Assembly: GCA_947184155.2 (NCBI GenBank)
Contig: CAMXCT020001483.1
Location: 51,535-115,534, forward strand
Source: Cladocopium goreaui
Taxonomy: Eukaryota > Sar > Dinophyceae > Suessiales > Symbiodiniaceae
DNA length: 64,000 nt
Reading direction: 5' to 3'
Positions 36,501 through 48,500 of this stretch are shown piece by piece. How positions within the stretch are numbered: the first letter of the stretch is position 1; every line of letters starts with the position of its first letter. Below the pieces are notes generated by a model. It was given only the letters and a program-made list of their open reading frames with translations. It was not told the DNA's origin and made no database searches. The position numbers and the translations under genes are program-made.

Positions 36501-39500
36501 AGTGATTCAAGCCAATCAGCCTAGAAGTTTTTTGCAAAAACTGCCAAGAATTCTATATTCAATATACTCAGTTGGAGAGAATATATACCCTCTGGTAATT
36601 TAACATAGCTATGGAAAATCACCATTTTTAATGGGAAAACTCACTATAAATGGCCATTTTCAATAGCAAACTGTTAGTTTACCAGAGGGTACAAGAACGC
36701 ATGTCCTTGGCGATAAAAAAGGTTGTTGGCACCAACTTCATGGTTTCCCAGGGGGCCGTGAAGACGGCACCGATGAAAAAATGAACACATCCTGGCACCG
36801 AAAAAAGGCACTACCTGGCAACGGAATTCCTCAAAACCTGGCTGGATCCCAACAAAATCAGACCATCAACCCAGGGGTCAACTTTGTTTCCATACTGACA
36901 TGTTTTTACTTTTGCATATTGTGAGGGATGAAATTCCATTCTACAAGCCAGAAGAAACACAACTTTGAGTGGGTTTTTTCCAGTAGGTCATTAGGTTAAC
37001 TATAAGTTGGGAAACTCAATTCGGCCGAATCTCCATTCTGTGGAAATATGGATGCCCAGAGATAGCGTTCCTTTCACCACTCCCAAGCCGGCTAGGTGAG
37101 GCCCAACATAGCTAGGTTGAAAAGAACACCTTTTTTTTGAACTCGGGTTGATTTAGGTGGATATAACCAGAATATTCTAATAGGGGCTTTACAAACCACA
37201 TATGACCAACAAGCATATCCAGGATTATCCAGGTATCACATGGTATCACTACGGCTTTGGCTGAAAACTCCGTGGCTCAGTTTCTCAGAAATTCCATAGA
37301 GTTTGCTATGGAAACTGGTCCATGTACAAATTGTACAAATGATGTTCCCCTTTAAAATGCTGAGAACATGACGTAAACAGCAAGAAATTCCCAGGTTTTT
37401 TTCTCATGGAATTGTGTTTGCTCTCCATCATCCCCCCATGTCGCTTTCACCAAGATCCGTGTTGCCACGTTCTTACCCTCTAGTAATCAATATGGCTGGG
37501 AAATCCTAGCTCAGTAAATTGGAGGTGAGAAAATCATCGGTCACTAAATGGGGAGTTTCCACGGTTGGTGACTCCAGAGGGTACTTCCTACCAGGGTCTA
37601 ACCAGATCTCTTGGCTAGATAATCCAAAAAGTCTGATTTGTTAATCAACCCAACTGTTTGTGCACGAAATTGAACCCCAATATGAATCAAGAAAAATGGC
37701 CAATGGAGTTGTAAGCGTTTATATATATATATGAAAAAGTATCCCCTTTCAACAAAATATACCCAACTCAAATCCATGAAGGGGATATACAAATCATATA
37801 CCCAAATCCACCTATTTTCGTATGACTTAGAATACCATCTGGTAATTTGTGAAAATTCTTACATAGCTATTGAAAATGGTCATAGCTAGTTCTTAGAATT
37901 TACCCTCTGGTAATTTAACATAGCTATTGAAAATCACCATGTTTAATGGGAAAATCCACCATAAATGGCCATTTTCAATAGCTATGTTAGTTTACCAGAG
38001 GGTACCGTTTTCAAAAATGCTAAGGGGAAACATCGGTGGACTCTACACGACAAGTCGGACTCTGCGCAACAATGGGTGGGATTGTCCAGCTTCGATATAT
38101 CCTCACGAAATATCCCATTCGATATCCCGTAGTGTTGGTTGTATAGATATAATGTGTATATATATATACATATATACATATATAGTGTATATATATATAA
38201 TATCCCATAGTGTTGGTTGTAATAAATATATCCAATTGAATATGCTCATACCAAAAAATATTCCAATAATTGGTGATATATCCCATTGAATATAGCCTTG
38301 AAAATGGTATTATAGGTATTATACCACACATCATTTCTATATCCCATTCTCCCATGGAATTATCCCCCATTAGAGCATTAGATATCGAACACTTATACAT
38401 TGCAATATAGATCATAACAGACATATTAAATGTATTTAAAACTCCCAGAAACTATCCCCCAAATAAAATAGTCACATGGTCTATATTCCCAGTTTCTCCC
38501 CAAAATTCGGCCCCCACTTCGTCCGAGCATCTGGAAGGCCCTTGAAGTCACACTTGGTGCAGTCCCCCGGGGGTTCACCTTCGCGGAAAATGCCATGGAA
38601 ATGTTTATCAACCTCCATAGGTGACAGTCAACTGCCATCAATGAAACATAGATTGCTTCTGAAATCTGTTGAATCTGTTGCTCCTATGTTTGCTGATTGT
38701 CTTTGCAGCAAAAAACAGCAACATCCGAAGCTCAAAAATCGGCAACGCAACTTGTTCCTGTTTGATCTGGGCAGTTACACTTCTTCTGGCTAAATAAATC
38801 CTATGGAATCCACTTCGATATAACATGTTTCGAAACGCTGAAAAAACATCCCCCAACTCCCTGGTGGTTTTCATATCCAGAGATGGTCAATGGACGTAAT
38901 GGGATCATGTTTATGAATTGGGGGGTACTCCTCCAATAGTCATTTCATCTGATACTGAAAAATGGTACCCCCCCAATTAACCAGCCGTAAACGGGGTTTA
39001 TTCATCCAGGGTTGACATTAATGGAAAAATAGTTCATAGTCAATGGATCTAAAAAAATTAAACTGACTAAGAACAGATACCCTCCGGCAATCAACCATGG
39101 CTTGCTGGAAAATCCTCCATTTCTAGAGGATTTTCCCAACTAGCAACCTTCATTTATAGGGATTTCCAACTTACATGTTTCTGGGTAAATTATAATATTT
39201 CACTCAACCTGAATTAAGGCCATTTGGGGATGATTCCCCTTACTAACTATGATTTCCAGTGAGGTCGCAGTGAGGTCGTTATAATTTACCCAAATGTTTG
39301 ATTACCAGAGGGTAACAACATCAACTATTGATCTTGATATGAATTCTTCAGCCACGTTTTCGGCCGAAAAGGGGGATGACTCCCCTAATCCCAATGTCAT
39401 CTGGGAAAGGCCTTGATGCCGGGGAAAAAAAAACTACCCTCTGCTGTCATCACACGCGGTTGGGAAACGCCTCCAAACAACGCAGGTTTGTAGCATGGGA

Positions 39501-42500
39501 AAATCATCCAAGTACCATCCGGTAATCAAACGTGACATTGCAAAATCCACCATTTATAGATGATTGTCCCATCAAAACCTCCATTTAGTTCGGGGATTTT
39601 CCAGCCATGTTGGATACAGAGGGGTATGACTACAGGTTTACCATGGTTGACCCACCAAGGATTGAAGGCCGGAGTTTCGACTCCCTTCCCCCTTTTTGCC
39701 CGTTCATAAACATCTCCGAAACCATGGATGGAAAATTTAAACATCTTGGGACCCAGCGAAAAAGGTCGTGTTTCATCGGAGGATTCACGCGGCTGAAGCG
39801 AGTTTTTTATCGAGGGACTTTGTGGACACGTGAAGTCCGGCTCTTCGACGGGACAATTGCCTTGGGACGAAAATCACGGAGAGGCCGAAGCCGAAAATCA
39901 TCGAAAATCACAGGATCAATGGAGGTTTAATGGAATGTTACTATAGGTTTAATGGGATGTTACTGGAATGTTAATGGAATGTATAAATCATCCATGTGTG
40001 AAATCAAACGTGAAAAAATTGAACTTATCTTATTTTCATGGTTTTTCATGGGGAAATCGTCCAACTCAATGAGGGATTTTCCAGTAAACCATGGTGCTGA
40101 CATGACCACGACGATGGAGAGTCCAGGTCTGGCTTTAGCATCAGATTGGATGTGCAACACAGATTGCTGGTTGCTATAACTCTAACCCTCTGGTAAACGT
40201 TTACATAGCTATGGAAAATCACTATTTTTAATGGGTAAATCCACTATAAATGGCAATTTTCAATAGCTATGTTAAATTACCAGAGGGTACCCTCCTGAAA
40301 ACACACACAAAAAGATGTGGAAACTTCTGTTGAAACCTCCAGAAAAATTCTAGATCATGTTCCAAGGGAAATCCTTGGGAAAACCACATCAAATTTTGTA
40401 TGTTCGTTTACCCCAAAGGGGGTATGACCATCAGCTTTAGTTCCACAAGAATTCCACTACTCCAGGCCTAGGATTCATAGGTGGGACATAGATGGGACAT
40501 GAAAAAATGACCATTTTTTCCATCCTAAATATGACCATATTTATGCGTTGTAGACATAAACTTATAAAGCACCCAAAAAAAATGGTAGTTTCATGGCATT
40601 GGCTTTACCACATGTTTTGGTTCATAAGGGAACTAAAACATATAACTGTTATAACATGTTTGACACATGGATGAAACTTACCACCAGACAATGCCACGAC
40701 CACGGCACAGCTACTTGGTGCTTCACCCCAACTGGGGGTTAGTGACTGCACCAAGCGTCACCAAGATGCCAAGATACCAAGATGCCAAGGTTGATCTCAA
40801 AATGGTCTGCAATTCTACTTTCATATCGATTAGATATATACATATATATATATACATATACATTGTGATTGGTAGGGGACCAATCTACACTGGCAGCCCT
40901 TCCACCTCCAACAAGCGCAGCGTCGCACCTTTTGTGACCGCACCTGCAAAAGTCTCAGGTTCCTGCAGCGATATCGGATTGCAGCAAGGCCTCCCAGGCC
41001 AATATGGTTTGCGAGCCCCTGGCTCCAAGCTGTTAAACAAACAAGCAGCACGGACGTCCACGTCCAAAACCAAATGGCAGAAGCACAACAATCCCGCCCT
41101 CCCACTCCAGGGCTATCCTGAGCCTAGGTGCTAAGGTCAAGGTAAACATGGTCTTTGGTGGAACGTCTGTTGGTGCAACCGGAGGTCCAACGGATTCATG
41201 TGGAGGTTGCAACGATATGGATTCACACTCCCAAAAAATCCAATGTTAAGAAAACAGTTTTCGTTGCAACCTTGGTTCGAATCGTCGGAATTGCATGAGC
41301 TCTTCAACCATTTCAGTCGGTTTCGCGAAGATGCACGGCTTTTCAAAACTTCCAACTCGTCATTTAATCGGTATCGACCCAGCTTCAATGTTTCACGCAA
41401 GAAAGTTGTTTCCATGATCTTTGTAAGACAATCTGCAACTTGAGCACCACTGTGAACCCATCTTAATTGCACGCCTTCTGCTAGCATGTCCTTGATTGCA
41501 AGTGCATTTAACTGAGTCCTGTGTTCAGCGCAATTTGGAGTTGCAGTCCTTGTGACCAAATCGAAAAGCGACTTACAGTCTGTAGCAGCAACACTGTCCG
41601 GTAAGCTCTGGGCATTGTGAGTGGCAGTTGCAAATGTCTCTGGTAATTGTTTCAACGTGTTGCTTGGTTGTTGCCAGTTAGTTTTCGCATCTAACATCCA
41701 GGCCCAGCATAATCGCATCCATGACAAATGGTCTAACACCGAATTGAGGGAAACTGTCTCCGCTGCCAACGTGCTTGTGACAACTCTTTGGATCTTTTTG
41801 CAACCCCAAGACAGTGGCGAAACTGGACAGGATACATTTTCACTGATTAAACGGTGTGTTCCCATGATCATACTGCCGGTGTGTGAACTGGGATTACCTT
41901 TTGAAGCAAACGATGCGTCTGAGAATGCCAGAAAACGAAAGTCTTCAACTGGAATGGGTTGGATTTGAATTGTGGTGTCGTGAAATTTCTTGGCCTCATG
42001 AAGTGCTTGATTTGCGGAAGTTAATGTGGAAACAGTTGCTGAGTTAATCGCCGATTGCAACATGCTGAGTCTACTGGCCAGGTCTGGCCGCGTGTGCGCT
42101 GCTGCATACTGAAGGCTCCCGATTAGACCCCTCAGAGCTTGTCTTTCTTCTTCGGACACTTTTGAATCGGGTTGTTGACGACGTTCAAGTGGAATCTTAA
42201 TGGGTTCGATGGCGCGTACATAGTTTGATTGTCGCATGGTAATTGTACCGTTGGGAAGTTGGTCCATCTCAATGCCAGTGAAAGTGAATTGTTTGATTTT
42301 CTTTGATCCAAAAGGGTATTTCTTTTCAAGTTGATCAATCTTTCGAGCAAAGTATTCAGAACCACCACAAATCCCATCATCAACATGAAGTCCTAGTATT
42401 CCCTCCAGAGATCCCGTCTCATGGTGTCTCAACACAAATTGACACGGATCAAACGGACTTTGGGTAAAACCTAAGTTGATCAAAGCTTCGGAGATGGCTT

Positions 42501-45500
42501 GATACCATTGATATGGTGCATCTATGAGGCCGTATGCGCCCTTTTCAAGTTTGCATACCTCATTTGTAGCTAGTTTCAAGGCATCTACAAGCTCACTGAC
42601 GGGTTCGATGGCAAGGATTCTGTCTGCCTGGGGCTTGCCTTGTAGAAAGGCTGCACGGATGTCAAACGATCGGAGCTGCCATCCCTTCGAGGCAATCAGT
42701 TGAAGGAGGAGCATCTTTGAGTTTCGTCCAAGAGTTGGTGAGTCACGTGGCAAATCTTCCAGCTTTGGATCCAGGTACCCCAAAATGACTAACCGTGCTT
42801 TGGCCTTTGTCTTCATTGTTTTGGGGCCATGTGCATCACTGGAATCATCAATTGGTTTCCATGTTAAGACCCATCTGCACCGAAGTATTTGTTCATGAGG
42901 AACTTGATTTCGAAGAATTCTTGAGATCGTTCCTGTTTTGACCCAGTTCTGAATCTCAGCCATCTTGGCTTTCTGAAACTCTTGTCTCTCAGCTTCAGTC
43001 AAGGTAGACCATTTGACTTCTGAGCGAGCCCTTTTGGCGGCAGACACTACGAATGCCATTTCTGTTGGATCATCTTCACATTTCCAGCTGTTGATATCCT
43101 GCTCCAAGACAGGAACCTCACAACGCCAGGCTAGGTCATGCTCGGTAGCAAATAGGCATTCATCCATGTCTAAGCAATGTAGGCCCTCACACATCAAGTC
43201 TTCATCGTCATCGGCTGGTACTGGAGTGGTTATTGCGGGATCATTCAAGTTATTTTGGTTTTCATTGGGGTTAACTTCAGAAGTTTCGAGGTTACGGTCA
43301 TGGTCTTGGGAATTATTACTGTGAATGGACAGTGACGATTGATGTGAGTGAGCTTCGGGTTCAGCATCAGGTTGTCCCACAGGTCCAGGTGACTGTGGTC
43401 TGGGTGTTGTCTCGGGATTCATCGGTGTGATGGGAATCTCTTCAGGTATGGAAATGGCTCTGGTGATACCTTGAGTTTGGATGTTGGAAATTTGTTGGGC
43501 AATGGTGGAGATTGTGGGTTCATTGGATTGAATTGGAATCCCTTGAGCTTCGTGAGCTGAAACAGGTCTAACATGTTCGGGGGCACATCTATACAACTTG
43601 CATGCCATGGTGGTCCATATGGTTTGGGGATTTTCGTGAACCACAATTTTCATGGGACCCAACCAATGACCGGGAACTGCCCCCTTTCCTTGTTTCCATG
43701 CCATGACCCATTCTCCTGGCAAGTATTTTTGGCCTCCTGGTCGAGCCCGTCTGAGCATGGCACGACGCAAGCTTGCGTCATTGTCTGCATGGGCAAAGGC
43801 TTTTCTGGCGCTCTCTCGAAAGGCTAATTGCTTTCGAAAGGCAATACCCTGAGCCGTGTCGGAGTCGGCTAACAGGTGTGCTGGCAACATCTCATCACTG
43901 CATACAGCACCAGGCAAACGTGTATGTTTTCCTAACACAAGTACTTCCGGTGCAAAACCCTTCTTCAAACTGCTAGCATTCTTGGCACGGATGCACCAAT
44001 ACAATGCCTGTGACAGTTCACTGGTCTGAGTGATGGGATGTTCACTTTCGAATTTCGTCAGCATTGATTTGAGTACAGCACCATGCCTTTCGGCCTTGCC
44101 ATTCTGATACTGAGCTTCAGGGCTGATTGTCGTGAGCTTGATGTTGTTGGATTGCACAAATTGACAAAACTCTTCTGAATTAAATTCAGCTCCAGCGTCT
44201 ACGATCATCTCACTTGGAGAGCCAGCCCATGAAAGCCACATGTCAATCAGCAACTGAGACACTGCAGCGGACGAATGATCTGCAGACACTCGGGCACATT
44301 GGAAATTTGTGGACCAATCAACAATATGGTACACATGGTACTTCATGCCGGAGGAGTTAGTCCAGTAAAATCCATCTACACATACCCTGTCATTGAAGTC
44401 CAGTTCATCTTTGATACTGCCCGGTCTGGCCAGTTTGGGCTGCTGGTTTTCTTGGCACGTGGAGCACTTGAGCTCTAAAGCCGCCTGTGCAATCTCAGCT
44501 CGGTATCCTTGGGCTCTCAACAACGTGCTCAATCTTTCAGGGCTTGGGTGACCTAAATTCTTATGTGCTCTCAAGAGAGCCACCTGTTCATCTTTTGGAA
44601 GAGCAAGGAATCGGGCTGACTGAGATGCATTACGGACATCTGCTGCTTGGGAACTGGTCAGTTCCTGAGACGGCCATGATTCGGTCACCTTCGGTTCCTG
44701 AGCCGGGGAAAGCACTTCGGTTCCCCCCGCAGGAGTCGGGGTCTCTGAATTAGCCGGCATCTGGACATCAGTGGCATCCGGCGTGGGTACTTGCATGCTA
44801 GGTGTCAGAGACATCTGGGATTGGTGTCCTGGGTGAGGCTGGTCTCGTGCAAACAAGGTCATGTTGATGCGTGTCGCATGGGATGGTCGTATTAGGTTTC
44901 TTTTGGCAAGTTCTTCCCAAGCTTCCCATTCCTCTTCCACTCGAATTTCCCCAGATCCCCGTTCAGTAAAAATACTTCTACGAAGTGGAGCCATCCCCTT
45001 AAGGATATGGTCTGGGGGTGCCATCGTGCGGCTGGAACCTCGACATGCCATGACGGCTACTATGGCCTTATCTGTGATGAGCTGCTGTATTAAGGAGATT
45101 ACCTCCGGGTCATCAATGCATCTTTTGCCTACCCTGGGAAGTTGGGAATTCACCTTTCCAAAGATTTCTTGCCATTTGGCATGGGCATCAATGGGAGTAG
45201 TTTTGCTAGTGCATTTTAACCTCTTACCCCAGGGCAGCTGAGATATGGTACACGTACGGCTGGTCTTGGCAGATGCATACCGGTTGGTACACATTCGCTT
45301 TGGCGGAGGCGCCTCAGGATGCTCTTCGGTCGCAAGCACAGGCCAGATTTCATTCTTGTAGGGCTCTTCTGTCGGCTTCTGTACTTTTCACAGGAGGAGT
45401 GCTATTTTTCGGGCAAATTTTCGTGGATAGTTTTCAGTAAAGGCTGATCTATTCATCCTTTGTCCCCCAACACAAATCTGTCCCTCTATCACCTGATGGT

Positions 45501-48500
45501 GTGGATGCACGGCTTGTCCGGGACATCGCAAGCCTGTGAGTCCATTGATCAAGTTGAGTGAGGTAGATAGAATGGTTAGGGTCTTTCTGATCGGAAGTCC
45601 ATTTGTGGGGTCTTTAAGATCGCCCGCTGAACACAAATCCACATCCACTGCCAACATGTAGTATCGAACCTCTTGCATGTAAGGCAATTTGAACATCAGG
45701 GACCCTCGGGGCTGTTCCCAGTGCATGTGTCTACCATGTTGTCGTTGATGTCGTAGGATGACATCTCCCAAGGCCACTTGCTCCAGAAATTTCATTCTGG
45801 TCTGTTGCAATTCATCCCAGGCTTCGACAGAACGGCTACCGTTCAGGCATGAGAAACCACTCCAAGGGCCACATGATGGAGAAAACCAAACATTCTTGGG
45901 ACGTTGGAGAACCAACTTGGAAAACAAGGTCTCACGGCCGGAACGGGTCTGGAGATCACCTTGGAGAATGCTCATGCGCTCTGCACGGTATCCCAAACGC
46001 TGGGATTGGTGAGTCAACTTTGAGGCCCACAGAAAACTTCTAGTAGGTCAAGTCGAGGCTGATTATTGATGGTTTTCTTCTGTGAAACGGATTGTAATTC
46101 ATGAGTGTATTGGTTGACCAGTTGATTGAAACGAATTCTTTCCTTGTTGCTTTCACATGTGAAGGAAATTTCTGGGGACACAAAACAATCAGCACTGACA
46201 TCACCTGCATCTCGCTGCATGGCAATGCTAGGGCACTCAGGCGATATCACTGTTCGGAGATCTGGTTGCTGGTGTTCTGCTCGATGAAGGTGATGATGCG
46301 AGACAGGGCATTCTCCACACTGACCATTCGGAGTTCCATCTGGTCCTCCGTGCTCGCTGTCCATACTGGCTCGGCTTCTGGCAGCATCTCGAAGAGTTCC
46401 GGATCCTCTTCGTAATCCCACACCGTCGCAGGGATGTCCTCCACCGGAGTTTTTCCAGTCTGGCCCCTCTGAGGTTTGGCCTTGGGCTGAACTCCATGGG
46501 GATTGCTCGATTGAGCGGCCTTGATCTCCTCCGTCGCACTGTTGAGCGACACCTTCATTCCAGTGAGCTCGCATCTCTCGATCTTCTTCTCCACGTAGTA
46601 GAGGAACATGCGGTGATCGTACTTCTGACTCTGGGCATAGTGCTGAGTGAACCAGAGGACCCACTTCTGCTCCCGAGTCCACATGTGGAGGTAAGATTTC
46701 CCCACATGAGTCTTCCCGAAATTGATCTTGCTGGTCTCCAGTTGATCCATCGACAGATGGCTGAAATCGAACACGGCGGCGGTCTCTGGCTGTTGAACCT
46801 TTTGCAAGCGTCGGGCAAGGTTCGCCATGGCACTGTCGCGGCAAAACTTGGAAACTCTTGGGGATCGACTTGGACCTGAGAGATCTCTGACGATTCGGCT
46901 TCTGTGGAACGACAGGTCTTGTCACTGAGACTTCATGATAATCGATCACAGGTGGCTTCCCAACTGCAGAAGCTTCGGATTCAACTGAAGTGCATTCTTC
47001 AAGTGGCTGGTTATTGGGGTTTATGATTTGATCACGGTATTTGGTGGTTACAGTTTTGGATTTGAGAACTGGTGATTCATGGCAAATGGTATTTGGCTTG
47101 GCGGTGGCTGCACTTTCGATTTTCTGGTGTTCGGCACGGATGTCTGCATCGTCACATGCGGTTGCATGGGTTTCTGCAAGCTTGGAAAAGTTCGTTGACC
47201 CCGATGCCGGCTGTGCGAGGTCATTCAAATCCAAAAGAAACAAACCCTTGCTGGTGAGATTCAGAGGAAAACTCTTGGAAATCTTGGTAGCATGCAACAC
47301 ATGTTTGGTGGTGTCAATTGTGGCTCCCAACGCTCTCAGCAAGGTGTTTGATAGGAGAAACGGAGTGGCTCCAGGCACCACAGCAATCTTGAGCAAAAGT
47401 CCATGGATAGGCACCACAATGGCCTGTTGGCTCTGTAAAATACCATGATTTCCAAAACGAAACGTGACGTTGCAAGGACATCTTGACACCGATTTTCTTA
47501 TAATAGGATCTAACCCATTCAGCAGTTCTGGCACTAATTTACTACCAATTACATCCAATTACTGTCTTGGTAGCCCCCAGGTCCACAATGCCTAGACTTC
47601 CATGGGATGCAAAGCATGCGACGTCTACGCTGGGCAAATCAGTGTCCTTGGAGTTTGGCACTGCGGAACAGGCTGCAAGACGATTCTTGAGGCGTCTTCG
47701 AGCATCACGATCGTCACGATCATCAGTCCTGAAAGGTTTCACACGGTTTTGGGGAACACCCTGCCATCGGTGCAGTGTTTGTTTCAATTGAGCTTTGGCA
47801 TCAAACACACTAGAGGCATGTTCGGATTGTGAAACCGTTGTCAATACCATACTGTTATCATGCTGAGGGGCATCCAAAGTGAGTTCTTGGTGCATTGGAA
47901 GGTTCACAAACTCCATGGGCAGTACATCGTCACTATCATTGCCAGATGAAACTACCTGGGCCATGGTCGTTGGTACCTGAGCAGGTCGATTGGCAGCACC
48001 TGAGTTGTCTCGGCGATTGGGACACTCTGCTTTCCAGTGTCCGACCTGATTGCATAAACGGCACCGGGACTCCAAGATTCTCTGCTGAAGTGACTTGCGA
48101 GAGGATGCATGGCCCTTGGAAAATTTTCCTTTGGGACCCTTCCAGCTACCTTTGGATTTGCCCTTCTGGTTGATGGGCCAAAATCCACGAGATCGCACCT
48201 TTTCGTTCAAGCGCCTCCTGGCGTCAGTGTAGGCTGTAAAAGCCGATGCTAGCTCCTCATCATTCTGAAGAACCTCGGTTGCAGCTGCTTCAAAGTCCAT
48301 CACCAGAGTTGCATCATCATCACCCTCTTGGGCAAGGGTTTCCATGGCTTGATCTTCATCTTCCAGTGAGTCAGCTGTCATGGCGTATTGATCAGTCTCC
48401 GTATCATCGACATCTTCAGTTACCAGAGTGCTCTGATCATACGTTTTCAACTTCGTGGCACGTTTACCAGCTGTCATCTCCTGAAAGAAAGAAGCCCCAA

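Noticed and set aside
36360..36800. Two minus-strand islands (LALTLCDHGMHL; FIGAVFTAPWETMKL)
   Set aside because: They would fall between regions V and II, where the flanking exons already join in phase; inserting them breaks it.
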